DNA of 64,000 nucleotides from Pithys albifrons albifrons (Eukaryota > Chordata > Aves > Passeriformes > Thamnophilidae), in NCBI RefSeq assembly GCF_047495875.1, contig NC_092467.1, positions 32,773,378 through 32,837,377 of the forward strand, written 5' to 3'. The stretch's first letter is position 1, and the number at the start of each line of letters is the position of its first letter. This document shows positions 38,161-51,000 of the stretch, in pieces. A model generated the notes under the pieces. It was not told where the DNA came from, did not search any database, and saw only the letters and a program-made list of their open reading frames with translations. Both the position numbers and the translations under genes were made by a program.

Positions 38161-38329
38161 GGGGAACAGGTAACCAACCCCAACCCTGAGCAGTGTGCCA
38201 GGCTGGAGAGCACCTGCATCCCGAGGCACTGAGGGCCGTGGCACCATCCTGGGTGTGCTGGGAGAACTGGGCTGGGCTGTGCCAGCCTCAGGAGGGAGTC
38301 TCTCTATAGCATTTCCACCTCTGGATGTA

Positions 38330-38545
38330 GAATTACAGAATCCTGGAATGCTTTGGGTTGGAAGGGACCTTAAAGCTTGTTCCATCCCTTGCCATGGCAG
38401 GGGCACCTTCCAACAGCCCAGGGTGCTCCAAGCCCTGTCCAGCCTGGCCTGGGACACTCCCAGGGATGGGGCAGCCACAGCTTCTCTGGGCACCTGTGCC
38501 AGGGCCTGCCCACCCTCACAGAGAAGAATTTCTCCCTATATTTAG
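38330..38545 (-). mobile_element. CR1 LINE 3' fragment (antisense)
   Basis: GAATTACAGAATCCTGGAAT at the start, then GGGACCTTAAAGCTTGTTCC and the usual antisense tail body to TTTCTCCCTATATTTA. Confidence 0.87.
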
Positions 38546-41339
38546 TCTAACCCTCCACTCAGTCTAGAGCCTTACATCTGGCTGTGAGGAGTATCTAAAC
38601 AAACCACAAAGAGCCCATAGGAACAAGAGGCATGATGGAAAGATGGAGCAGTGGAGCTGCCTCAGAGGCAGGGGACAGCAATGAAATTCCTGAGCATGGG
38701 AAAGAGAAATCCGTGGGAAAGAGCCTGGTGTGAGTGTTTGCCCTGCTCCCCTCCTGCCACAGAGCACGGAGCTGCAGCTCACCCCGACCGCTCAGGAAGA
38801 GATAAGGACTCATCAGTTTAACGGCACCAGATCAGTGGCCTGGGAAATGTGGGAACCAGCAGCTCAGAGGGGCTGCAACACCTCTCCTGGGACGGCACAA
38901 CACATCCCAGCACACTGTGCTGGCTCCAGATGTGCTGCCCTGGCTCCAGATGTGCTTGTCCTTGGTGCTGCCCCACCTGCAGGTGACATGAGCTGGCTCC
39001 AGATGTGCACACTTGCCATCCTGCTCCAGCCCCAGCTGTGCAGCCCTGGCCCCACGTGTGTGTCCCAAGTATTAAACACACCCAGAACATGCCAAAACTA
39101 AAATTCCCACCGAAATCCTCCCAGTCCTGCTCAGGGGGTGTGTAACGACACACACATTGCTGTAACCATATAGACACATTATATAACCATACAGACACAT
39201 TACATACATTACTATAACCACAAGTTAGAGTTTCATCACCCAGCGAGGCTCCAGCCCAGCAGGCTCATGCTCTCACTTCCACTGAAAAATCCCCATGAAT
39301 CAGGCAAAACCTGGAGCAGCCAGGATTTGCTGGCAAAGGAAAGCTCTGCCCTGCCCAGGAGGGGATAAATTCTGTTCCCCAACAATTCCCTGTTCGAGGC
39401 AGAGGCGGGAGCAGTGCGGTATTTCCTGTGGTTGCAGCCTCTAATGAGGTTAACACTGTTTTTGAGGTTTAACTCTTCAACCGACGTGAGAAAGGAAGCC
39501 ACAGGCTCTGCAGAGCCAGGGTTTGGGAGCAGAGAATAGCCAGTGGGATGGAGAGCACTGGAGCATCCCTGGAGCCTTGGACCTCTCAGCCCTGGGGATC
39601 CACAACCTGGAGTGTCCTTGGATGAGTTGGGGACCAGCACAAACACAGGGGTGACACTCACTGCTGGTGAAAACAACCTCAGTGCTTAAGGACTCTTCAT
39701 CCCACCCTTCTGGGATTAGCAGGAAAATGTCCTTTCAGTGATGGAGCTCAGCCCAGCACCCAGGACCCTCCGCTGGGCTCCCATCGCCTCGTATACTTCA
39801 ACACGACCATAAAAATCCACCTGGGATGGATTTAACTTTGCTGGGGTGTCTCCAGGTTCTGTAAGAACTTTCAGAAGGCACCCCTTCCCCTGAGGCTGCT
39901 CCTTTAAGGGATGTTGGGTTTTCCCATGGACTGACTCAGACTGGAAACTCTCTGGTTTTGGTGCTGTGATCTGGGTCAGCCCCACTGCTCACCTCGCTGA
40001 CACTCACCGATGCTTCTCCCCGCACTCAGCAGCTCCAGCCACAGCAGGAGGAGGATCCCAGCACAACATGACCTGAGGACTGCCAAGGTGAGGACCCTCT
40101 GCTTCCCCCAGCTTTCAGCCTGCTCTATTTAAACCCCAAATACCCCAGCTCATGGTCCTCACCTGCTGCTCCTGTTTGTTATCCCCTCCTGGCACAGCCA
40201 CCGGTGAAGGTTCCGCTTGGCTTGGGCTTGAATGGGATGGGGCAACTTTTTCCTTCTTTGTTTGCTTCCCATTTCTTTAGCACTAATGCATGAGGAGACT
40301 TCAAGAGAGATGAGGCCAAAGCCCAGCATCTCCCAGCAAGGGCAACAGTCTCGTTCCTTTGGCTTTGGAGTTTGCAAACACTTATAAATTGGAATAAAAA
40401 TAGGAATGTGAGTGATTCCCAGAGGAGGCAGAGCCTGCAGTCCCTTGCAAAGCTGGTAGTGGGGCAGATTTAGTGTCTTTTCAGTTCTTTTCACAGGACA
40501 TGAGTTGTATTTTTTCATTTGCTCTGACTTGCAGAAGGCTCACAGGCACTTCAGCTTCTCTTAGTAGGTCAGGTAATAGGGAGGCACTTGAAATTTGACT
40601 CAGTACTGATGAGTATTTGAAAAGCCCTTAAACCAAACCAGGTCAGTTCACATGGCAGGAGAAACACCAAAGCACTCGCTGTCGCTGCTGGCCTAGTTTG
40701 GGTTGAAAAACAGCATTTTGAAGCTTTCACTGCAGACTCTGCTGTCCCTCCAGGGAAAATTTGCCATTCCTGACATCAGGTATTGCCTGGGGTTATTTGA
40801 AAAGAAAGTGAGGGGGGGTGTGGGGCTTTCCTGGGTGTTCAACCCTGGGTAGGGGAATGGGGGTGTCAGGTCTGGTCAGGGACTGCTCCCAGGAGGATGT
40901 TTTTCATGGAAAAGAGCAATTTCCCCCCAGGATGCTGCATTTCCTTGCACATCACCCTGTGCCTTGGTTGTTTCAAAGCTGTCCCATCCCCATCCCCACG
41001 GGGCTGGTGAGTTTGGGCTTCCCATCTGGAGCAAGTTTGTCCTGGGATGCATCCAAACAGGCCCAGGGGGAAGGCAAAACGAGCAGAGAAAAAATTAAAT
41101 AAAACTGGGGGATGTGGACACAAGAGAGAGGTGGGAAGCCCTGGCCTGAGGTTTTGGGGCTGACTCAGGAGGTTCATTGCTGGGAAGAGCCATTGCTTAA
41201 CTTGGGCAGGACCTGTGGGAAAGATCTTATGGAAACAGAAAGTTTGTCCCACAAAACCATGTCTGAGCATTCCCAGGGATGGAGCCTGCAGGGTGAGTCC
41301 TCAGGGCAGCAGCCCCGGTGTGGGGCCACCTCTAAAGAG

Positions 41340-41790
41340 CTTTTTCTTATGCCCAGCTGGAATTTTCTGATTTCCACTGTGAGCCCATTGCCTCCTGTCC
41401 TGCCCTGGGCAGCGCTGGGAGGGGTTTGGCTCCCTCATCTTTACTTCCCCACTATATCCAAAGATTTAAACCCCCCTGAGCCTCTTCCTCTCCAGCAGCT
41501 CTCCCAGCCCTTCCACATTTCCCTGGTGCTCCAGATCCTCAGGCACTTTTGCTGGACTCACTCCAACCTGTCCATGCTCTCCCATCCTGGGGGGATTCCA
41601 GACCCCTGTCCATCTCTCTCATCCTGGGGGGATTCCAGGCCACTGTCCATCTCTCCCATCCTGGGGGGATTCCAGGCCCCTGTCCATGCCTCTCCCATCC
41701 TGAGGGGATTCCAGACCTGGTCCCAGCATTCCAGATATGCCTGCCCAGTGCTGAGCAGAGGGGCAGCATCCCCCTGCCCCTCCAAGCCCA
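41340..41790 (-). mobile_element. CR1 LINE internal/3' fragment (antisense) with internal minisatellite
   Basis: TGAGCCCATTGCCTCCTGTC, CCCCCTGAGCCTCTTCCTCT, GGTGCTCCAGATCCTCAGGC and TGCCCAGTGCTGAGCAGAGG follow the antisense CR1 order. A 37-bp tandem repeat interrupts it. It ends about 140 bp before the first IL23R coding exon. Confidence 0.75.
41565..41715. repeat. 37-bp tandem repeat, 4 copies, inside a CR1
   Basis: ATCCTGGGGGGATTCCAG at 41584, 41621, 41658 and 41697 (last copy with one change). Both flanks read as one CR1 element, so the repeat is an internal expansion. Confidence 0.88.
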
Positions 41791-41970
41791 TCTCCCAGGG
41801 AGACTCTCAGGCTGCTCAGTCACAGTTTCCCTGTTGTAAATCCAGGTTTCCTGCTCCCATCCCCTCCTGGTGCTCCCTCCTGTGCTGGAGTTGGTTTCCA
41901 GGAGGATTTGCTGCATCCCCTTCCCTCCCACAGACTATGCCATGTGTGGCCAGTGGCTGCAGCCCAGGCC

Positions 41971-42028
41971 ATGGTGGGGACCAGAGAGGCTTTGCTGTTC
42001 CACGTCCTGCTCTGCTGCCTGGGCCAAG
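41971..42028 (+). CDS. IL23R: IL23R coding exon 1 (signal peptide)
   Basis: MVGTREALLFHVLLCCLGQ: short hydrophobic core, secretion signal. The exon may begin at 41934 after CTCCCACAG, giving a 37-bp 5' UTR part, so an upstream non-coding exon is probable. Donor GTAAGT. Confidence 0.85.
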
Positions 42029-45000
42029 GTAAGTGGCCACCGTGGCCTTGCTGAGCACCAGAGCCAACACCCTCCTCCTGCAGCAGATTTAGGGTGGAAA
42101 CAGGACAACTGTAGAGCTCCAGATGAGGATTTTGGGGGGAGCACTTCACCAGCACTGCGAGGGGGTCCCATGCCCTGCAGCTCTCTCTCCTTCCCACTCA
42201 CATCCCCGGGGTGGGAGCATGTGCAGCCCCAGTGGAGCAGCTGTGCTGAGCAGTGGGATGTGCCCCGCAGGCACCCAGCAGGAGCACAGCCTTGCCCTTT
42301 CCAGGAAGGCCAGATGGGGCTGATAGCGCTGCGAGCCGGGGCTGGTGCACAGCTCCATCTGATAGCGCAGGGCAGCGCCTCCGCTGCCCTAATCAGGGGA
42401 TCAGAGCTCTGACACTGTGGGTTATTTCCCTGCACTCATTTAAACATTAGAGCAAGACCTGAAATTGGCTGTTTCTGCTCTGCCAGGATGAGTCACCTCG
42501 TGTTGGGGCACTGCTGCAGGCAGGGGGTTCATCACAGAGTCACCGACTGGTTTGGGTTGGGAGGGACCCCAAAGCCCCTCCAGTTCCACCCCTGCCCTGG
42601 GCAGGGACACCTCCCACCAGCCCAGGGTGCTCCAAGCCCTGTCCAGCCTGGCCTGGGACACTTCCAAGGATGGGGCAGTCACAGCTTCTCTGGGCACCTG
42701 TGCCAGGGCTTGCCCACCCTCCCAGCCAGGAATTCCTTCCCAATACCACTCAGGGGCCCTGGTTTATGCCCATCCCATGGCACTCAGGGTGGCTGGAAGT
42801 GCTGGCACCCCCTCGCTGCAGGTCCGGCCCTGCTGCTGCTGCACCCCAGCAAAGCAGCCCCCCCTGCAGAGCGGTGCAGCCCACGGACATCCCCTCCCTT
42901 GGGCCACCCACCCGGAGCCCCCCTGACCCCGCGGGTGTTGGCACAGGTGCCGCAAACATCAAGTGCTCGGGGCACGTCTGGGTCGACCCCGCTCCGGTGG
43001 TGCTGATGGGCTCCAACATCTCCATCAACTGCCTCTCCACCCTCGGCTGCCCCTCAGCCCAGCTCACCATCCTCCTCAACTACAGCCGTGCTGAGGAGCC
43101 CCTGCAGCCCCTGAACCGCAGCGCTGTCCAGCTCCGCCTGCGCCAGTTCCGCGTGCCCTTCGCCACCATCGCCTGTTTCTCGCACTGTCCCCGCACGGCG
43201 CGGGACCAGCTGGTGTGCGGGGCCGAGCTCCGGGCCGGCTGTGAGTACCCCGCGGGCACCGGGCACTGGGGGTGCAGCGCCTGGGGCTGGGGGTGTCCGA
43301 ACATTCACCCCTCCCTGTCTCCGCAGACCCTCCGGACCCCCCCGGCAACCTGAGCTGTGCCATCGCCGAGGGCTCGGAGCTCCTGCAGTGCCGCTGGGAC
43401 GCGGGGCGGCCGCCACACCTGCCCACCCACCGCACCCTCCACCTGCGCAGGTGAGGGAGCTCCTGGGGGGCCGTGGGGCTGCGGGTGGGCAGCGGGGCTG
43501 GCAGCGAGCGCGGCACGGGCATGTGGCAGCCACAGAGCCGGGTGACAGCGGGGCAGCTCCGAGCGGGTGCCATGCCCTAGTTGCACTTCCTACGGCTCAC
43601 GTTTACTCACCTCCTGCTCGAAAACCACACTTTTCACCATGGGTTGAGTTCTGCAGGAGGGAACTCCCGTGCTCAGCACCGTTAACGCCCCGGCACACAT
43701 TCCAACCTGCCGAGGGGCAAGGAAGCAACGCGTTGTTTTCAGCTGCTTGGACTCTCCAGCCTAAAGAGGGGGTGAACATAACGCTGCCCAAATCCTGAAA
43801 CTGGAACTCCAGCTTGAACCTGAAGCAGAGCTGCGGGCACCAGCCTGGCATGTCACAGCCCATCCTGCCCATCCCATCATGCTCCCTGCCACCAAAGTCC
43901 CCATGGCACCAGCCTGGCATGTCACAGCCCATCCTGCCCATCATGGCACGCTCCCTGCCACCAAAGTCCCCATGGCACCAGCCTGGCATCTTCACAGCCC
44001 ATCCTGCCCATCCCATCATGCTCCCTGCCACCAAAGTCCCCCTGCCACCAGCCTGGCATGTCACAGCCCATCCCACCCATCCCATCATGCCCACTGCCAC
44101 TGAAGTCCCCATGGAACCAGCCTGGCATGTCACAGCCCTTCCTGCCCATCCTGGCATGCTCCCTGCCACCAAAGTCCCCCTGCCACCAGCCTGGCATGTC
44201 ACAGCCCTTCCTGCCCATCCTGGCATGCTCCCTGCCACCAAAGTCCCCATGGCACCAGCCTGGCATGTCGCAGCCCATCCCACCCATCCCATCATGCCCA
44301 CTGCCACTGAAGTCCCCATGGCACCAGCCTGGCATGTCACAGCCCATCCTGCCCATCACAGCATGCTCCCTGCCACCAAAGTCCCCCTGCCACCAGCCTG
44401 GCATGTCGCAGCCCATCCCACCCATCCCATCATGCCCACTGCCACTGAAGTCCCCATAGAAACAGCCTGGCATCTTCACAGCCCATCCTGCCCATCACAG
44501 CATGCTCCCTGCCACTGAAGTCCCCATGGAACCAGCCTGGCATGTTACAGCCCATCCCACCCATCCCATCATGCCCACTGCCACTGAAGTCCCCATGGAA
44601 CCAGCCTGGCATCTTCACAGCCCATCCCATCATGCCCACTGCCACCAAAGTCCCCCTAGCACCAGCCTGGCATGTCGCAGCCCTTCCTGCCCATCCCATC
44701 ATGCCCACTGCCACTGAAGTCCCCTTGGCACCAGATTTTCTGACTCAATTATTAAAGTCATTAAATCCCATCATGCGGAGGCTTTGCAAAGAGAAGGGAT
44801 AAACCTCGTGTCTAAATTTGCTTGGGCTCAAACTGAACCACACAGCCAGAAAGGAAAGTTCCCTTCCTGCTGCAAAAACACGAATCCCACAGCAGTGTCA
44901 GGAAGCTAAAGGAGTGACTTTCCAGTTCACTTTAGGAGTGACAGACTCCAGGTTTGGGGATGGCCGTGCCCTGGTGACGGTCATGGTGCCACAGGAGTGC

Positions 45001-48000
45001 CACCATCCTGGTGAGTGAGGTGCTGGGATGGGCACTGACAGGCTGCCTTCTGCTCCCCAGGGTGGTGGCAGAGGATGAGGAGGAGGAAGAGGAAGAGGAG
45101 AAGGTGTTCCCTGCAGACTCACCAGTGCCCCTGAGTGCACTGCACAACAGGAGCTGCTATTTGGTGTCAGTGCAGGCCAGGAACGCGCTGGGCACTGCCC
45201 GCTCAGCCCCGCAGCTCCTCAGCCTACAGGAGATTGGTATGTCTGTCTGTCTGTCTGTCCATCCCTCCCTGAGGGGCCTGTCACGCTGGGGCATGTGCCA
45301 CACACTGCCCTGCCCTCAGGTGTCACTTTAGGGACACTCCTGAGCTGTGCCTGAGGGCAGCCCCCAACCCCTCCCATTCCTGGCTCTCCCCACAGTGATC
45401 CCGACTCTGCCCCTGGTCGCCGGCGCTGAGACGACAGAGACATCCCCTCCCACCACCACCACCCGCTGGAGGAGTCGGACACAGCTGGGAAATGTGCATT
45501 GTGAGGAGCGACACCGAGCCACGGGCACCTCAGCATGGCATGTGAGACCCCCCAGACCACCCAAACCTCCCCCACATGCAGCATCGGGCGCTGTTCCTGC
45601 TGGAGACCCTCACGGGGGGTCACTCAAAACCCACCCCTTTGCTCCTGTGCTGGTGGGCAACGTGCACCCCCAGCCACAGGCAGCCCCCACTTTTGGGCAG
45701 CAGGAGGGCTGGTGCCTTTCAAGAGAGCAGACAGCCTTGTGGGCAGGGTTATCTCAGCTTTTTAAGCAAAAGGGCAAAATTCCAAGTATTTCCAAATGTT
45801 ATCTGCTCTGCAAGGACAAGACACAAAATCCTCTGGAATGCTCAGTGCTCAGGTCCACCCAGTCCCTTTGGGAACATCCCTGGGTGCTGGCAGGGGCAGA
45901 GCCTGGATCCCAGCCCTCCCAGGACCCCCCAAACCCCTGAGGTGTCAGAAGCCCAGCATTGTAGGAGGGTGGAAGGGTCTTGCTGTGCCCCCCAGCTTGC
46001 CCTGTGCGTTCACAGAGGGGACAGTGTGGACCCTGCCCATCCCCATCCGTGCAGATGAGGAAGGCAGTGACCCCCACTGTTCCTGGGGGGCTGGTGGTGG
46101 CAGTGGGGGGCCGGCTGGGTCCCACCCCCACCCAGGACCCTGTTTCCCTTGCAGGTGGAGGTGTGGGATGGTGCAAAGGACAGGCCCTGCTGGCAGCACA
46201 ACCTGCAGAGTGACACCCAGTACCTGTTCCAGGTCAGGTGCAGGCTCAACACCACCAACAGCCCCTGGAGTGCCTGGAGCCCCCCCTTCCTCTACACCAC
46301 CCCCGAGGCAGGTGGGCATGTACGTGGTGTGTCTGGACTGCCCAGGGCAGGGGTGGGTTTCCCATCCCTGGAGGGATTCAGCAGCCCTGTGGATGTGGCA
46401 CTTGGGAACATGGGTTAGTGGTGGCCTTGGCAGTGCTGGGGGAATGGTTAGACTTGATCTTAGAGAGCTTTTCCAACCTAAACAATTCCATGATTACACC
46501 ATATTTGGTGACCTCTTGCCCTGGGTGGAGGAAACACCCCAGCCGTGGTGTTGCACCGGCCACAAATACCCATCACCTTGTGCCGGCTTCCCCCTTTCCA
46601 TGCCGGCTGCTCACACCGGGATGAGCTCGGGCACAGCTCTCAGCCATGCCGGCTGCTCGCACCGGGATGAGCTCGGGCACAGCTCCCTTTCCATGCCGGC
46701 TGCCCACACTGGGATGAGCTTGGGCACAGCTCCCTTTCCCTGCCGGCTGCCCGCACCGGGATGAGCTCGGGCACAGCTCCCTTTCCCTGCCGGCTGCTCG
46801 CACCGGGATGAGCTCGGGCACAGCTCCCTTTCCCTGCCGGCTGCTCGCACCGGGATGAGCTCGGGCACAGCTCCCAGCCGTGCCAGCCGGCGGTGGGATG
46901 AGATGCCCGAGGGGCATTGTCCCCCACCCCGGTGCACTGAGGCAGCCGGCGAAGCGCTCGCCCCAAGAAGCAGCGCCCGCTGCTGTTTCCTCTCACAGCG
47001 GCACAAACACGGCCACGAGGGGCTTCCTGCAAGGGCTGTGGGTGTGGATGGGACCCCGCGGGTGGGTGGGTGGGTGTCCCGTGGGTGTTTCCCCCCATCC
47101 CACGCTCGCTCCCTCCCGCAGCCCCCGCCGCGGCTCCCGATGTGTGGCGGCGTCTGGGCCCGGCGCTCCCCGGCGGCGGCCACGAGGTGACGGTGTTGAT
47201 CAAGGTAAAGCGGCTTTTGGCAGCCTCGGGGACATTTGGGCGTGCTCTGCTCCTCCCCGAGCAGCGGGAGGGAGCGCCCTCCCTAAGGAGCCCTCCCACC
47301 CAAGGGATGGGGGGGAAATGACACCCCAATGGAATTCCGTAAAAGCCTTGGAAAACCCGCGCGTGTGCCACCCAGCCAGGGCCACCTCTCTCCTGCACTG
47401 GGGGGTGTCTCAGTGTCACAGCCCACACCTGACCCCATCGGCCTCTCTGTGCCCGCAGCCGCTGCGCCCCCGGGATGCCCGCGGGAGGATCCTGCGCTAC
47501 GCCGTGGCCGCCGAGACCCCCGGGGGACCGGTGGGGCTTTGCAACACCTCCCGCACCGAGTGCACGGTCCTGGTGCCACCGGGAGCCCACACCCTCCTCG
47601 TCACCGCTCACAATGCCAAGGGGGTTTCCAGCCCCGCCAGCATCACCCTCAGCCGCGGTGCCAGCGGCCAGGAAGGTAGGATGGCACTCAGGGTGGCACA
47701 CGGGCCAGTTGCAGATGTAACAGACTGGCTTTTGTCAGGATTGCAGGGGGAAAACTCTGGAATGTGCACGGGAAAAGTCTTGGCAGAGACTTGGCACAAC
47801 ATCCCCCAGGCAAGTCCAACATCCCTCAGAGATGGAGATGCCAAACAGGTGCATGTAGACCCACGGAATCCTGGAATGGTTTGGGTTGGAAGGGACCTCA
47901 AAGCCCATCCAGTGCCACACCCCGCCATGGCAGGGACACCTCCCACTGTCCCAGGTGGCTCCAAGCCCTGTCCAACCTGGCCTTGGACACTCCCAGGGCT

Positions 48001-51000
48001 GGGGCAGCCACAGCTTCTCTGCCCAACCTGTGCCAGGGCCTGCCCACCCTCCCAGACAGGAATTCCTTCCCAATATCCCATCTAACGGTGCCCTCTGGCA
48101 GTGGAAAGAAATTCCCCTTGTCCTGTCCCTCCATCCCTTGTCCCAAAACCCTTTCCAGCTCTCCTGGAGCCCCTTTAGGCACTGGCATCTCAGCCCTTCA
48201 CCTCCTAAGGCTGCAGCAACAAGCTTAAAAATAATGTTGCCCTGCCCAAGTTGCTCCTCTGCTCCCCAAAGTGGCTCCTGCAGCCTCTGCCAGGGACGTG
48301 GCCCCTGCTGTGAGCCGGGTCCTTGCAGACAGAAAAGGAGGGGGGAAAGCCCTTTCTGAGCCCTCTTATGCTCCCTGTGCCAGGGGCTCTGGTTTTCCCC
48401 ACAATCACACTCTCCTAGTTCTGAAAAACGTCTCTTTTAATGAGCAATGGGAGGGGAAAGTCCCATTCAAACTGAGGACAAATAAATGACTAAAAAGAAA
48501 CTGAAGAGAATTAAAGTGGAAAAAAACTCCCTAAGCTCTCGTGGTTATCAGAATCATGCACATTTCTTGTAAAAATGACAGGTGAAACATTTCAGGGACA
48601 CAACAAAGCTGACGTTGTGTTTTTGTGACACATGTACATAAACAGAGAGAAGGGAACGGGGCTGGGGCAGCAGGAGGGGCTGAGGGAGCTGGGAAGGGGC
48701 TGAGGGAGCTGGAAAGGGGCTGAGGGAGCTGGAAAGGGGCTTGAGGGAGCTGGGAAGGGGCTTGAGGGAGCTGGGAAGGGGCTTGAGGGAGCTGGGAAGG
48801 GGCTTGAGGGAGCTGGGAAGGGGCTTGAGGGAGCTGGGAAGGGGCTTGAGGGAGCTGGGAAGGGGCTTGAGGGAGCTGGGAAGGGGCTTGAGGGAGCTGG
48901 GAAGGGGCTTGAGGGAGCTGGGAAGGGGCTTGAGGGAGCTGGGAAGGGGCTTGAGGGAGCTGGGAAGGGGCTTGAGGGAGCTGGGAAGGGGCTGAGGGAG
49001 CTGGGAAGGGGCTGAGGGAGCTGGGAAGGGGCTGAGGGAGCTGGGAAGGGGCTGGAGCAGCAGGAGGGGCTGGGAAGGAGCTGGGAAGGGGCTGGAGCAG
49101 CAGGAGGGGCTGAGGGAGCTGGGGGGACTCAGCCTGGAGAAAAGGAGGCTCAGGGGGGACCTTCTGGCTCTGCAATCCCTGCCAGGAGGGGGAGCCAGGA
49201 CAGGGGGTTGGGCTGTGCCCCAGGGACAGGGACAGGAGGAGAGGGAATGGCCTTCTCTTGGAGCAGAAGGGATTTATGTTGGATATTGGGAAAAATGTCT
49301 TCATGGAAAGGTCTGTCAGGCATTGGAATAGGATGCCCAGGGCAGGGGTGGATCCCCATCCCATGGGGGATTTAAAAGTCCTGTGGATGTGGCACTTGGG
49401 GACATGGTCAGTGGTGGCCTTGCCAGTGCTGGGGGATGATTGGACTTGATCTTTAAGATCTTTTCCAACCTAAATGATTCTATGAAATATGGATCAATAT
49501 ATAAAGATAGATTTATATATATATTTATACAATTTGTGTGTATATATATAAAAATATGAAACCTATAATTTCTTCTTCCCTCTCCAATTTTTAAACACCT
49601 CCAGGAAAGACATTTTGCTTGCCCTTAGCTGACCCTCTCCAAAGCTGAGCCTGTTGGGTGACAGAGCCCTTGCCACTTCTCTCCACAGCATTCCCAGCAC
49701 CAGAGGCCGTGCAGGTCAAGCCTGAGAACCAGAGCAGGGTCTTGGTTCACTGGCAGCCCCCCCAGCACAGCCAGAGGGCCCCTCTCTGGTTCATAGTGGA
49801 GTGGGTTTCCACCTCCCAGTACCGCCAGGAGGAGCAGTATTTTTGGAAGAAAGTCCCAAGCCAGGAAACACACACCTACATCCCAGGTAAGATCCTCCGG
49901 GGGGATTGTGCTGCTTGTGCAGTTCATGGGACAGATATGGAGGCAGCTGGGTCTGAACTGAGCCCCTGCCCACCTGTTTTTGGGGAGTGGGACAAAGAGC
50001 CCTTAGGGAACAAGCAGGACAGAAGCAACAGGAGACTTGAGAGCAATCAGTGGGATTTGATTCCCTGGGTGAAGGGACAGGGAAGGGATGAAGTGACAGG
50101 TGAGGGGGCAGACAGGGAGCCCACACTGGACCCATGGAGGGCTGTGCAAGAACAGGAGATGCTCCATCTACTTCCACCACTGAGCAAAGGGCCTTGAACA
50201 AGCCTAGAGCCTTCAGGGCAGCTTATAAACACATTTTAAAGGCAAATCTTGCTCTCCCCAGAAGAGGCAGTGCCAGGGGGTCGCCTCAACGTGTCCGTCT
50301 ACGCCGTCTACCCCAGTGGAGTCAGCACACCCAGCGCTGCCCAAGGTGAGAACCTGCTGCTTGTGCCCCACAACCTGCCAGTCTGAGGGGATTCCTGAGC
50401 CCAAAAACCAAGATGTAAACCCCTCCCAGTGACCAGAGGAGAGCAGGGCTCTAGATGGAAACTCCTGACTACAGGACATGAAATTAGAAGCTTTTATCAA
50501 TGCATCTGTAGGAAAACCTTCCCCAGCTGGTGTCCCCTCCTGTGGACACACCTAATGCATGAGAGCCACTTCTGGCTTCACCAGGTACACCAATGCAGTT
50601 GTTCTCCCTTTCACAAGTGTTATAAATAAAGCAAAACACAGGAAACAGCTTTTGCAGAGACCAACCAGCCAAACCACAGCCCCCCTCTCCTTACCTGGAG
50701 CAGGAATCTTAGAACACTTGGGCTTGGTTTTAAGCTCACATGGTCCAGCCCCTCTGCAATGAATAAGGGCATCTCCAACTCCACCAGGCAGTTTCAGCTC
50801 TGGAAATTGTTTTAGAGAGGAGCACAACCCAGCCTGCAGAGGAACATCATCATCTCCACAGCTGTGGGTTGGCTTTGGTTGCCCTCAAGAGCTGGGCAGG
50901 TCCATGGAGACAAGGAAGGGCTGAGATCAAGTCAGGAAGTCAGACCAGAGATCTGACCCCCAGAACTCCTCCAGCACAGCCCAAAGAGGGAGGGAGAGCC

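Larger units (their letters stand above)
35901..41339. other. SLC35D1-IL23R intergenic region
   Basis: No gene recognised; in particular no homolog of the C1orf141 gene found in this position in human. Contains two CR1 fragments (36672-36800, 38330-38545) and a CpG-richer stretch at 37790-38160. Confidence 0.5.

Noticed and set aside
39990..40090. Possible 5' UTR exon of IL23R ending in a GTGAGG donor at about 40088
   Set aside because: A donor alone without a matching transcription start or conservation is not enough.
43603..44717. Long ORFs on both strands in IL23R intron 3
   Set aside because: Frames of the 69-bp minisatellite.
48531..49364. 277-aa reverse ORF rich in Ser, Gln, Pro and Leu
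   Set aside because: Frame of the 21-bp minisatellite.
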